From the NCBI GenBank assembly GCA_949752735.1, contig OX457052.1:12829537-12893536 (forward strand): a stretch of DNA of 64,000 nt, given 5' to 3'. Shown in pieces: positions 1-11,955 of this stretch. The notes under the pieces were generated by a model that saw only the letters and a list, made by a program, of their open reading frames with translations, did not search any database and was not told where the DNA came from. This stretch comes from Lumbricus terrestris (lineage: Eukaryota > Annelida > Clitellata > Crassiclitellata > Lumbricidae). Each line of letters opens with the position of its first letter. The stretch's first letter is position 1. The translations under genes were made by a program, and so were the position numbers.

Positions 1-469
1 TATGCATACATATATATATAAATATATAATGTATGTATGAATGTATGTGCATGTTATGTGTATTTGAGAGATGCTATAGTGTATAAAGAGGTATTTGTAT
101 TTGAAGTTGGTGACAGGCGTGAGAGCGATTCGTCCCGGACATGCATGCCTTGGGCTGCAGTGAATGGGCGCCGATTGTGACGCCGTAAGTATACATCCAT
201 GGGACATATCCGGTAGGGTACAGTACAAGTAAGGTAACACTATAACAGGGGAAGGGAATGTAAGAACTTATCAATATTGCAAGTCAAGTTGAGATTACGC
301 AGGTATTTCTCAATTTTGCTGAGTGTATAGGCTTGTAATTAGTATAATGGTCTCGAAAACAATGCTCTGATAGACTATATAATTATGACATATGCACATG
401 TATACAATTAAGGCAATCAGTTCCCACCTGCATGCAGGGATACTCATTGTTCTACAATCAATTGTCATT
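1..469. other. unassigned AT-rich sequence
   Basis: I see no gene, repeat array or element boundary here. The sequence is AT-rich with scattered ATGCAT and TATATA motifs. Confidence 0.6.
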
Positions 470-620
470 CATTCGTTCATTCGTTCCCTCTATCTCTTTC
501 TTTCGTTCTTTGTGCTTTTATTTGCCATTCACTGATTGTCTCGATTAGTTAATTAATTAACTAATCAATTAATTCATTCATTCACTCATTCATTTATTCA
601 TTCATTTATCCATCCACTTA
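470..620. repeat. TTCA/TTCG-rich simple repeat
   Basis: Imperfect ATTC/TTCA tetranucleotide runs flank a short AT palindrome at 543-566. It resembles the tetranucleotide tails of the SINE family found elsewhere in the window, but no SINE body is visible. Confidence 0.6.
543..566. other. 24-bp perfect AT palindrome
   Basis: GATTAGTTAATT followed directly by its exact reverse complement. It contains overlapping TAATTA-type homeodomain cores. Function, if any, is unknown. Confidence 0.7.
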
Positions 621-894
621 GCTTGTCAAACAATCAATCCGTGTAATTTCATTGTTCGTGTGTTAGTTTAATAATTAATTCGTTCCTTTATTCATTATTA
701 ATTTAGGCGGTGAATCACTCGTGCACCCATCCAGTCAAATATCTCTAGTTTAGCAAGGCAGTCCTTCACGTGCATATACACGAATACAGAGCCACCCAAT
801 TCGACGGTTAGTTAATCAGTAAGATTGCTGTAAATGGGTAAGTTGGCAGGGTAGGAATTGCCGGGGGTTGGGGCTTTCTTAGCGCCCTACTATG
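621..894. other. unassigned sequence
   Basis: No gene or recognised repeat is visible. Confidence 0.5.
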
Positions 895-977
895 CATAGT
901 AAAGTCTGTTTTACACACCCCAATTCCAAGTGGATCATAGACCAACCCCAAGTTATTTTTCCACAATCCTCACACTG
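895..977 (-). repeat. dispersed repeat family D, copy 1
   Basis: Read on the minus strand this matches 26637-26719 and 58870-58945. Shared blocks include TGTGGAAAAATAAC, GATCCACTT and AAACAGACTT. Family identity is unknown; the copies are fragments without visible ends. Confidence 0.7.
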
Positions 978-1144
978 TGAGTAGGTAAGATGGGAAAGTA
1001 TGTATGTATGTATGTAAGGCTTTGTAAGCCAATCAGCAAGACAGATAGAAAGTCAGCCAGCCAACCAGCCAATCATTCGATCTATATTGCATCAGTCGAG
1101 TGGATCTACGTGTCGAGTGTGCACTTGAGCGTCGTTCGTGCATG

Positions 1145-1209
<65 letters not shown>

Positions 1210-1282
1210 ATATCATCATCATCATCATCATCAACAACAACATCATCACCGGCACCGCCACCGCTACCGCCACCGTCACCGT

Positions 1283-1313
<31 letters not shown>

Positions 1314-1314
1314 G

Positions 1315-1359
<45 letters not shown>

Positions 1360-1563
1360 GTCCACTGATGACAGCAGCAGCAGCAGCAGTGGCTGATGCC
1401 TCTCTGGTGGTGGTGATGGTGGTGTTAGTCGTGATGGTGGTGGTGGTATTGGTGGCGGTATTGGTGGTGGTGCCATGGTGGTGGTGGTATTGGTGGTGGT
1501 GGTGGTGGTGGTGGTGGTGGTGGTGGTGGTGGTGGTGGTGGTGGTGGTGGTGGTGGTGGTGGT
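1145..1563. repeat. trinucleotide tract ATC/CAC/AGC then TGG
   Basis: A run of ATC repeats passes through CAC/CGC and AGC variants and then into TGG repeats. The reading frames here (poly-His, poly-Ser, poly-Ile, poly-Trp) are low-complexity artefacts and are open on both strands, so I do not call a gene. Confidence 0.9.
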
Positions 1564-1680
1564 GAAGACGGCGAGGGCAGCCATGCACTCAGTCATTGTG
1601 AGGCGAATTAAGGAGATGCAGTGAATGATTATTGTCTGGAGCAGCACGGAAGCTGGACGAACACCTAATCACTCACCCAC

Positions 1681-2222
1681 CATCTCTACTCTCTCTTCTC
1701 TTTCTCCTCTTTCTCCTCTCTCTCCTCTCTCTCCTCTCTCTCATCTCTCTCCTCTCTCTCCTCTCTCCTCCTTTTCTCCTCTTTCTCCTCTTTCTCCTCT
1801 CTCTCCTCTCTCCTCTTTCTCCTCTTCCTCCTCTCTCTCCTCTCTCTCCTCTTTCCCCTCTCTCTTCTTTCTCCTCCTCCTGCTCTTCCTCATTCTTTTC
1901 GTCCCCCTCTTCCTCCTCTTCTTTCTATTCCTCGACTTTTATACCTCCTCCTTCTATTCCTCTAATCCTATATTATCTTCCTTCTCCTTCTACTCCTCCT
2001 CCTCTTTCTTATATATACTCTCTCACTCCTATCCTCTTCTCCCTCTTCTTCTTCTTCTTCTTCTCCTTCTCCTGTTCCTGTTCCTCTTCTTCCTTCTTCT
2101 CCTCCTCCTCCTCTTCCTCCTCATCTTCCTCCTCCTCTTCCTTATACTCAACTCACTCCTCCTCTTCTTCATCCTTCCCCCATCCTCCTATTAATTCCCT
2201 CCCTCCCTCCCTCCTCGTCTAC
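1681..2222. repeat. polypyrimidine CT/TCC-rich tract
   Basis: About 540 bp of nearly pure pyrimidine on the plus strand (CTCTCTC, TTCTCC, TTCCTCC). The Leu/Ser-rich frames are shadows of composition. Confidence 0.9.
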
Positions 2223-2540
2223 TAGACCACCTCGCATGCAGTCTCTGTTTCTATCTCTCTATATGTCTGCCTCTCCTCTCCACCTTGCAATGTTCCTTCC
2301 ACCTTGATGTTCCTCTTTATGTCAGCATGCACGGGTGTGTTTGTGCCTCCTTTTCCTTACCCGGCTCCTCGTCCCCCTCATGTTCTCCTTCGCAGCGTTA
2401 CCAGCCATACTGTTTCACCCCCCACCCCAACCCTCCACCCCCGTCGGGAACGGACGACTTCTGCGCCCCTGTCGGCGGTGGCGGAGGGCACTGCTGGATT
2501 CGCGCCATTTGCGCGTCGACAATGGCCGACGCCTGTGGCA
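2223..2540. other. unassigned sequence between repeats
   Basis: Unique-looking sequence, GC-richer from 2440 to 2540. No splice-bounded exon or known domain is recognisable. Confidence 0.5.
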
Positions 2541-2873
2541 GCAGAGACGGAGAAGAAGGAGGAGGAGGCGGAGGGGATGGAGGATATGGAGGAGGAGGAG
2601 GAGGAGGAGGAGGAGGAGGAGAAGATGGAGGAGGAGGGGATGGAGGAGGGGATGGAGGATATGGAGGAGGAGGAGGAGGAGGAGGAGGAGAAGATGGAGG
2701 AGGAGGGGATGGAGGAGGGGATGGAGGAGGAGGAGGAGGAGGAGGAGGAGGAGATGGAGGAAAGAGAGGAGGAGGAGGAGATGGAGGATGGAGGGAGAAA
2801 AGGTGGTCGAGGAGGAGGAGGGGATGGGGAAAAGGGAGGAGAAGGGATGGAGGAGTAGGAGGAAGAGGAGGGG
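2541..2873. repeat. GGA-rich polypurine array
   Basis: GGAGGA runs are interrupted by GGATATGGA and GGGGATGGA variants that recur, giving a loose higher-order unit. The Gly-, Glu- and Arg-rich frames are compositional. Confidence 0.9.
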
Positions 2874-3060
2874 CGATAGAATGCGAAATAGATTGAAGAT
2901 CGATGGAGGTGTAAAAGGAGAGAGGGGGAGAAAGAAGATGAAGGACGGACGGACGGTGGACGGAGTCGTCTAATGTCGGTATAGATGGCGGTAGTTGTTT
3001 ATGATGATCACGTACATGCAGTGTTCTGATTGATCGTATGCATGCACCCTCTCGTGCACT

Positions 3061-3630
<570 letters not shown>

Positions 3631-3721
3631 TCTCTGTGGACGTACGGACGGACGGGCCAAGGACTATTCCTCTCCTGAGGTAGATGCGGTCAGCTGCAGT
3701 GTATAGCTGCAGTCATTTGGT

Positions 3722-3749
3722 CTGCTGCTGCTGCTGCTGCTGCTGCTGC

Positions 3750-3791
<42 letters not shown>
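3722..3791. repeat. CTG trinucleotide repeat with one CCG
   Basis: About 23 CTG/TGC units with a single C interruption near 3750. Minus-strand frames give poly-Gln or poly-Ser. Confidence 0.95.
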
Positions 3792-3931
3792 GTAGAAATA
3801 AGATGACAGTCATTTCCGATTGGTGGTCGCCTGATGCGTATGTGCCGTGAATTGTGATGTGATGCTTCAATGAGGAAGTGAGTAAGTAGGCGAGAACGGA
3901 AGTATGATGTCACGTAAAATCGCAATATATA

Positions 3932-4200
3932 CGTGTGTGCGTATGTGTGCGTGTGTGTGTGCGTATGTGTGCGTGTGTTTGTGTGTATGTCTATGTGTGT
4001 GCGTGTGTTTGTGTGTGTGGGTGTGTGTGCGTTTGTATGTATGTTTGTGTGTGGGTGTGTGTGCGTTTGTATGTATGTTTGTGTGTGGGTGTGTGTGCGC
4101 GCGTGTGTATGTGTGTGAGTATGTATGTGAGTGTTTGTGTGTGTGTGTGTGTGTGTGTTTGCGTGTGTGTGCTTGTGTGTGGGTGAGCGCGCGTGTGTGC
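3932..4200. repeat. GT-rich repeat (GTGTGC, GTGTTT variants)
   Basis: Imperfect GT dinucleotides with an internal ~46-bp duplicated block around 4010-4110 (GTGTGTGGGTGTGTGTGCG motif repeated). Confidence 0.9.
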
Positions 4201-4490
4201 AACATAAGACAATGTCTTACAAAATAGTGATCAGTTTTTATGGTATCAGGTTACTGTAGATAACACAATACAAGTGTATAATATAATGAGATGACTCAGA
4301 TGACAATAGGCCGTTAATCACTGCAGGTGGCCTTTAGACCGCGACCCATGCATGCATGTGCGTGATCTGTGTGTGTATTATGTATAACTGCATAAGCAGA
4401 CAAAGTGATTCAATAGTTTTTCCAGACTCTGCTCCACCTGAATATATAATCACCAACGACGTATACACCACTGGATGGTGGCTTTGTCGA

Positions 4491-4512
4491 CGTGTGTGTG
4501 TATGTGTGTGTT

Positions 4513-4589
<77 letters not shown>

Positions 4590-4614
4590 GACAGACAGAC
4601 AAAGAGAGAGAGAG
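4491..4614. repeat. compound GT, GA, CAGA repeat
   Basis: GT run, then GA run (about 4520-4556), then CAGA tetranucleotides. Purely simple sequence. Confidence 0.95.
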
Positions 4615-5220
4615 ATTGGCCACCGATGACACCTTCATCGGTCAAATTCTATGACGACCTTTTTTATCCATTTTTTTAAATCGAAAATTCTAGAGCATTT
4701 TGGGTATACACTGAAGAAACTATTAGCCTACTGTTTTAGTATTTCTGTTAAAATCGCCTTATAATTAGGTTAATAGATTATATATATGTAGCTACATCCA
4801 TGGGGTTGCCCGGGAAATTTCGGTGTTTCGCCCCCCATGGCACTATTCAGTACTCAACAGCCTCTGCGGATCGGGGTGGGGCACCCAATGCCACCCATGC
4901 AGCATCAATTCCCTCGAGAAATGCCACGGGTACACCCGGCATTGTCCGGTAAATTTCGGTTTAAGACCAAGCATGCAGATGTTAATTATATTGCCCTATA
5001 GGCCTATACTGAGGTAAGTCTTATCATTGGTATTGACAACTTCTTCCGGAAAGATGCATGAACCGACCATGCACTGCGAAGGTTTCAAGTCTATATATAG
5101 CACTGTGGATATTCGATGTATATATGCTGCAGGGACACCACAACGATTCTTGTACATTGATTGTACTTTTGCGAACGCATGCTACACCGTGTGAAATCGC
5201 ACAATATTGCATGCATCAGG
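4615..5220. other. unassigned sequence with a short dispersed motif
   Basis: No gene is visible. The 17-mer GTTGCCCGGGAAATTTC at 4805-4821 recurs exactly at 40533-40549, which suggests a decayed dispersed repeat. Confidence 0.5.
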
Positions 5221-5390
5221 GCTTAAAGTGTGCCTTGACGGTCATGGACGGCGTCCATGCACTTGTTTTTAAATCTGAACGCCGTCCAGCCACTTATTGG
5301 CGAGCACAGACTGGAAAAGTTAGGAGCGTCCAGGCACTTATTTTGGAGAGGTAAGGGGCGTCCAGGCACTTATTTTTCCACACTTTGGGC
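5221..5390 (-). repeat. dispersed repeat family E, copy 1
   Basis: On the minus strand the GCATGGACGCCGTCCATGAC block matches the plus strand at 59495-59518. GCGTCCAGGCACTTATTTT is also repeated twice within this copy (near 5328 and 5359). Type unknown. Confidence 0.6.
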
Positions 5391-5498
5391 ACTGGCATGC
5401 ATGATTGCATGTACACAATTATACACATATACCACACGCAAACACACATAATATAGGGGCGTGTAATGATGTAACGTTATACACTGTTAAAAAAAATC

Positions 5499-6110
5499 GT
5501 GGAAATTTCCACTAAAGTTGGTGGTCCACAAACAACACCCTAGGGTGGAAATATTTCCACCCTTTAACAAGGGTGGTCCAGTTCCACCCTTGACTTTTGG
5601 TGGCAAATTCCATCATGACTAGGAAGTTTCCACCGTGTCTGAAAGGTGGAAAATGCCGCCCCTCTTAGGAAATTTCCATCTTTGCCCAGTGGTGGAAAAA
5701 GCCACTCCATCTTTTGGAAATTTACACTTTGGCTCAATCGTGGAGAACACCATTAGTTCTTTGGAAACTTCCATCTTTGCTCAATCGTGGAGAAAACCAT
5801 CAATTCTTTGGAAAATTCCATCTTAGCTCAATCGTGGAGAAAACCATTAATTCTTAGGATATTTCCATCTTGGCTCAGTGGTGGAAATAACCAATGATTC
5901 TTTGGAAACGTCCACTTTGGCTCAATGGTGGAAATTGCCACTCCTACTTTAGAAATTTCCACTTTGGCTCAAAGGTGGAAAATGCTACTTCTTCCTTGGA
6001 AACTTCCACGTTGACTCATTATGGAATATGCCACTCCTCCTGTGGAAATCTCCACTTAAGCTCATTATTGGAAATTTCCACTCGTTTGGGTGGTGGTGCT
6101 ATAAAACTAT
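5499..6110. repeat. 47-bp minisatellite with palindromic GTGGAAA/TTTCCAC motifs
   Basis: From about 5692 the sequence runs in diverged units of 47 bp, each starting GTGGARAA and ending near TTGGCTCAATC. Upstream are a 14-bp palindrome (5499-5512, GTGGAAATTTCCAC) and a 20-bp palindrome (5543-5562). The array may have grown from an inverted-repeat element; that is inference. Confidence 0.85.
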
Positions 6111-7349
6111 TTCAAGGGTTTGCCTGACCTGCACGTCAAATATGCAAGAGAAATCATATTCACAATATTTAATGACAGAAAACGGTCATAGCTGTATTAT
6201 TTGAAAAGTTCCATATAAACAATTAGCCTGCATGCACAAAGGGAAATCAAGCGAAATCCTATTACAGAAAATGCTGTATAAATTAAACTGTTCAAAGGAA
6301 TTATGCTACAGCCATCATACAAAACCATCAACTGGCTTAAAACTATTATTATTCCACATTAATTGATTCTGAAATAATACAATTACATCTTATCAGGTAC
6401 CCAGTGGATAATCCTATAAGACTTACATATTTATATGAATCTTGATGAATAATTAGATATGATTCTGAAATGGTGCTATGCTTCATATCAGTGATCAATA
6501 AACAAATAAAACTTTTCTGCATAATTATTAACAAATATTTTGCCCTCGAGAAAAATTATAAATTTATTACATATACAAAATATTTGTACATCAAGCGCAG
6601 CAGACGTGATTTTTATAAATTCATCAGTACTGTTCCATTACAGTCTTTATTTCAAAATACATGTAGACTAGTGAGGAAATGAAAATTGGACTTTAAGCTG
6701 TAACGTCAACTATAAAACTGGCATTTGTAGAACGAAGTCAATACTGACGACCCATATCATTGAACAGTGTAGCATACTGTAAGGCTATTCAATCCAAAAC
6801 TTCTATATCGTCATTGTCATAATGCATAAAACAACAATAAAATTCAGTCCGAAATCTGGAAACAGGTAGACAAGTTGAAACAGAAGCGTCTTATTATCAG
6901 CTCTGAATAATATTCCAACTGAGAGAATGCGCAATCAGAGTGGTGTTTATAGTTCGTGCTGCGGAACGTTGCTGATTGTCTGTAACTTTGACGTGAAACT
7001 TGGAACAGTTGATGGAGAATTCCGGCCGTCATTTTGAGTTTTTTCCTCACGTGTTGATAAGTGCTGCAGCAGAAACACCAACACCACAAGTCAGTCACGA
7101 ACATCATAGTTGTATTATAAGAATCTCGCAAAATCCACCACTTCAAATGTGGCATACCAGTAATGGTATATGTAAGAATACTAAACTTTAATAGAATTAT
7201 TAGATCTTTGCAGGAAAGTAGAACGCAACATCATAATGTATATTCGTTTAATTCAATAAAACAACAGACAGAACGCTGTAGATTTACATTAACAGTATGG
7301 CTGCTTAAAGCTTATGGTCAAAATGGTTAGTACATGTTTTTGAATAACA
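6111..7349. other. unassigned AT-rich sequence
   Basis: About 1.2 kb without a recognisable gene or repeat. Short frames present do not resemble known domains. Confidence 0.5.
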
Positions 7350-10250
7350 TTCTTGGGATAAAGTTTAACGAGTCTTTATTGGGGAGGATGAAATTGTGAG
7401 CCCTTTCTCTAAAGTTATAAAATGGATCACGTTGTAATGGAAATAGGAAATAGGAAGTTCATTTCCCAGAACAGCTTTGAAAAGCACCTTATCAGCCTCT
7501 TGAGCTAAAGTTTCTGCTGTGAGTGTATTAGGATGTAAGTAGCCGGCTCGTCTAAGTTTGTTCATGAGGCCCTCAAGACGGGATTTGTCCAATCCACTAG
7601 CAAGACCCCACCATGGAGGAGAGGCATACATACCGTAGCTCTTGATATGATAGTAGCTCTAGTTATAATTTGTAGCTCTTGTATGGATGCCCCATGAGCC
7701 TTGAGGGTTCTGATGGCATAGAGAGAGGCAGTACCAGAGCAGATAATCTTATTGATGTGGTCTGTAATTGTTAATTTCTCTCCAATAAGAACTCCCAATG
7801 CCTTGATGGATTTTGTACGGGAAACTCCAGAGATGGATGGATGGGTTGAGAGTGAACTCTTGTTGCGTCTGATAATAGGAATTTCGCGTGTTTTGTCAGA
7901 ATTGATCCACAAGTTCTTTCCTTTAGACCAGTTGGCGATGTGCTGGAGTTCATCTGTTGCAGTAGATAAGTGATTGGAGCCAATAAAGAGATAGGAATCG
8001 TCAGCATATTTAGAGAGTCGGTTCTGGGAATGAAGAGGGTGGAGGTCGGATGTACCTACTATGAAGTCAGCGGGGCCTATAACAGATCCCTGAATGACAT
8101 CTGGCGTTGATGGTTATAGAAGTAGATGAAACTCCTTTGAAGCGAGTTGAGTGTTTGCTGCCATGTAGGTAGTTGACGAACCAGTTGTAGATACAATGTG
8201 GAATGTTCAAGGATGCTAATAAGCTTGTTATTGCAGAGTGTTTAATAGAATCAAATGCTTTTGAGTAGTCCATAGAGATTATAACAACATGAACGTTACT
8301 CTTGAGTAGATCCGAAGCGTGATGTAAAATGGATATCAGAGCAGCGGTGGTCGAGCCAGTTGGTCGAAAGGCATATTGGTCATGAAGAGACATCGGTTCA
8401 GGCATATCAACAAAACTAGGATATAGGCAGGTGTGGACAACAATACGTTTCACTATACGAGAGAGCACCGCTAGCACAGAGAGCAGGCGGTAGTCAGATA
8501 GCAAGGTTGGATTGGTGGTCTTTGCCTTAGGATATATAATGGCTTCTTTCCATTGCTTTGGAACAAAGGAGACTGCAATAGATTGATTAATGAGAGAAGC
8601 CTGTATGTACGCGTAGCCTGGAGCTGTAAGCCTGAGAAACCAAGCTGGAAGGCCATCACGTCCCTCTGCTGTATGATGGAGGTGGTCAGGGATGTAGAAA
8701 ATGCTATGTTCATTTGTAAAGACCTTGTTGGTTTTAGCGGTATGTTTCAGAAGAGGCTCAAGGTAGTTGGTATCATTGGAAGCAGCAGCAAAATACTGAT
8801 TTAGTTCGTCCGCACTAGGTGAGTCATGGTTAAGCTGTGAGGATGTTTTCTTAGTGATATGGTTGGCTTTCTGCCAAAGTTCTTTGACTCCGTCATTAGG
8901 GCTATTTTTGCTGAAGAATGTCGAGTTTGCTTTGGATATAGCTTTAGCGACCTGAAGAGTAATTGCCTCAGCTTTTTCAATTTCTCCCTTGCGCATCAGC
9001 CTGTTCTTGGTGCGAAGCATACGTTTAATGTCTGGAGTGATGCATGCCGGATCTTTAGATGTGATGGTAATAGATCGGTGAGGGTAGTTCGTGTTGAGGC
9101 GATTGAGGGTATCATGATAAAAGAGATCCCATGCTTCCTGTAAGTCATTAGAATCATCTAGGTTCAAATCAATTGTTTCCAAGCCACGTAAAGTTCTATC
9201 ATGTTGTGCAGGTGATCTTCTACGATACGTTAACTGTGTATGCTGTTTACCTCGGTCAACCATGCACATCTTGCCAGTTGCAATGATTGCTTTATGGTCA
9301 GAACGTACCGTGGAGGATATAACTTTGATGTTGTAAATGTCAGGTTTAGAGATCATGAACTGATCTAGGATGTTAGTTCCACGAGTTGGCACAAATACTG
9401 TAGGTTGTAGTCCAGTTCGCACAGTCACTTCTGCAATGTCAAGAATGTTTAAGTCACCTCCCAGTGTGACGGCTCTGTCATCTTCGTGGATGATTTCTTC
9501 CACCGATTTCTCCAGTCAAGTAAGAAGAGTGCAGCTAGTAAGGTATTTTCGGGCATGGTGGATGATAGAGTGCTCCAACGTATGCTGGGCTGGTGTTTGA
9601 TTGAATTTTTATCCATAGAAGTTCGAGATCTTCAGGCATTCCAGTAGCAAGTCAAGGATAAGCCTTTATGGGTTCTCGGATGTAGATAGCAACCCCGCCG
9701 CCTCTCCTTTTTTCCTGCCACGTCTGAATGTCTGGAATCCTTGGATTTTGCAAACTTCCTCTTGGTGGTGAGCCTTTACGTGAGTTTCGGATATTATGGC
9801 AAGGTCGAGGTCATATCCATGTAGTTCAGCTCCAAGATGGTCAAGGGCGTCTTTTTTAGCCAGCGATCAAGCGTTAAATACAAGTGTGCTATAAATAATT
9901 GGAAGAGTGACAGTCGGGATATTAGGAATCTTGACAGTAGACCGGAAACTTGGCTGCAGAGTTGGTTGGTGAAACGTGCAACAGTCGATGGTGATTAAGT
10001 TAGGTCGGTGTTCAATGAACTTCATCTGCGTGGATGGGCTCTGCCCGGTGGATGGGCAACGCAGGGGCGAGATGACAACTGGTATGGGCGATTGGGAGGC
10101 AGTGAACATCTTAGCTCTAACAGACCTCCCGCCTCTTCGACTCCTAAAACGTCGAAGCAGTCCAAGTAGTTTTACCTCGTGCCACACGGCCGTCGGAATA
10201 ACTTTTGAAGCTGGAGATTATCGTAGGAGACGCATATTTTTGCTGTCATA
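7350..10250 (-). mobile_element. decayed APE-type non-LTR retrotransposon (CR1/Jockey/L2-like)
   Basis: A minus-strand LINE remnant about 2.9 kb long. In order from its 5' end (high coordinate) it shows an endonuclease domain, a reverse transcriptase with a YADD box, and the post-RT segment typical of CR1/Jockey-group elements. Frameshifts and stops show it is dead. I see no ORF1 upstream and no clear tail repeat or target duplication, so both boundaries are approximate. The clade is inferred from domain order and motif style only. Confidence 0.85.
7368..10187 (-). pseudogene. LINE endonuclease / reverse transcriptase ORF, broken
   Basis: The protein would nick target DNA and copy element RNA by target-primed reverse transcription. 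Endonuclease signs: AIISETH near 9780-9800, RRGGGVAIYIR near 9690, GGDLN near 9450-9465 and RSDHKAI near 9285-9305. RT signs: MDYSKAFD near 8255-8270, IQGSVIGP near 8065-8090 and YADD at 7997-8008. The post-RT segment carries YASPPWWGLAS near 7595-7630. The longest intact piece is 478 residues (8067-9503). Breaks: an in-frame TGA replacing the Arg of the LNARSL motif near 9866, a frameshift near 8100 just before the IQGS motif, and another near 7633. No host gene overlaps it. Confidence 0.85.
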
Positions 10251-10835
10251 AAGTAGACGTGAGTGCGTAGTGTATGTAGTGCGGCTAATTTCCATAATTT
10301 CGTAAGAGTTTATGCAGTTGAAGAATTGGTGGAATAATAATGATGGTAGGTTACAGAATAATTTATAATTTAATTTAATTTTTACAATGCTGACAATGTA
10401 ATGTAATTAGGAATTGCTATAGCACCGAAGAACAAGAGAGTCATATTTAAAAAACAGCGATTCAGAAAGAAGAATCCCAATGAGAGCGGAAGAAAGGAAA
10501 AAGAATTCAATAAAGAGGGTCATTGGACCTTAGCTTATTGAATTCTGTTCTCACCAAGGAAGTCCAGTGACAGTAGAGAATCGAGTTCGAGCAATTTTGT
10601 TCCCAGCTCTTGGGATAAGCAAGTCTGAACTGTTCAGAGAACGGAGCGGTTAAAGAGACGATACAAAAGAAGGAAAAATATTTATCTCGGAGATAATTTG
10701 GCTAAAATCACACAATATCTATCACTCTGACTTTCAAGCACATGGATATCTAACGCATGGTGGCTAGCTACCCGTGCCTCAGATTCACAGTTTGATGTGA
10801 CTTTTCGCGCGTTAAAATTTAGTCAATAATAATAG
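10251..10835. other. unassigned sequence upstream of the LINE
   Basis: No coding similarity is visible on either strand. It may include the LINE 5' region, but I cannot show this. Confidence 0.45.
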
Positions 10836-10889
10836 TAACACTAATTACAATAATAATAATGATGATAATAATAATAATTAAAGCATGCA
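10836..10889. repeat. AAT/GAT microsatellite at the 5' edge of retroelement copy 3
   Basis: AATAATAATGATGATAATAATAATAATT immediately precedes coding homology that begins near 10890. Confidence 0.8.
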
Positions 10890-11060
10890 CCTGTTCCAGC
10901 GGTTATCAATATGCACGCAGCGGTTCAATGTCGTTGCATTTAAAGGCACCTTTGAGCACGTTGGAGACGAGAACCTGTAAAAAAGCTTTTACTATTTATT
11001 GTTTTTAAAGCCTGAGGGATCATACATACCTCGGGCGCTAAAAAAAAATAATAATAATAA
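10890..11060 (+). mobile_element. RT/RLE-like retroelement, copy 3 (3' fragment)
   Basis: Only the last ~30 codons and the 3' UTR remain. From 10891 the frame reads LFQRLSICTQRFNVVAFKG and stops with TAA at 10978-10980, matching the C-termini of copy 2 (LFQRLSITIQRFNAVAYHS) and copy 1. The UTR motif CCTGAGGGAT...ACCTCGG at 11009-11034 is shared with copy 2 and is followed by A9 and a TAA run. The 5' break lies in AAT repeats, as in the other copies. Confidence 0.85.
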
Positions 11061-11295
11061 TTTCCTTTATTGAACAATCTGGCTGACAGACCTCAATCGG
11101 CTAAACAGTGTACAGTTAGCTTATAATTATATAATCGAAACAATTCACAAGAATACAAATACTTAACTACTAACAGAGTAGACGTCCCGCAATAGAAGAG
11201 CGCTAATAGAAGTCTACAAAGCACGTCTATCCAACGTGGACGTCGGGAATCAAACTCGAGTCCGCTGATCTCCATGCCGGTGTAAATTTTTCAAA
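11061..11295 (-). mobile_element. SINE-like unit with a tRNA B-box-like motif
   Basis: Read on the minus strand, a near B-box (GAGTTTGATTCCCGA, around 11242-11257) lies close to the 5' end, and the 3' end reads GTTCAATAAAGGAAATTATTATT. It ends in the same AAT/ATT microsatellite that forms the tail of copy 3, so the two elements are tail to tail. No A-box is clear. It could instead be a LINE 3' fragment. Confidence 0.45.

Positions 11296-11955
<660 letters not shown>

Noticed and set aside
4805..4821. A meaningful shared element with 40533-40549
   Set aside because: Only 17 bp are identical and similarity does not clearly extend, so I kept it as a note only.
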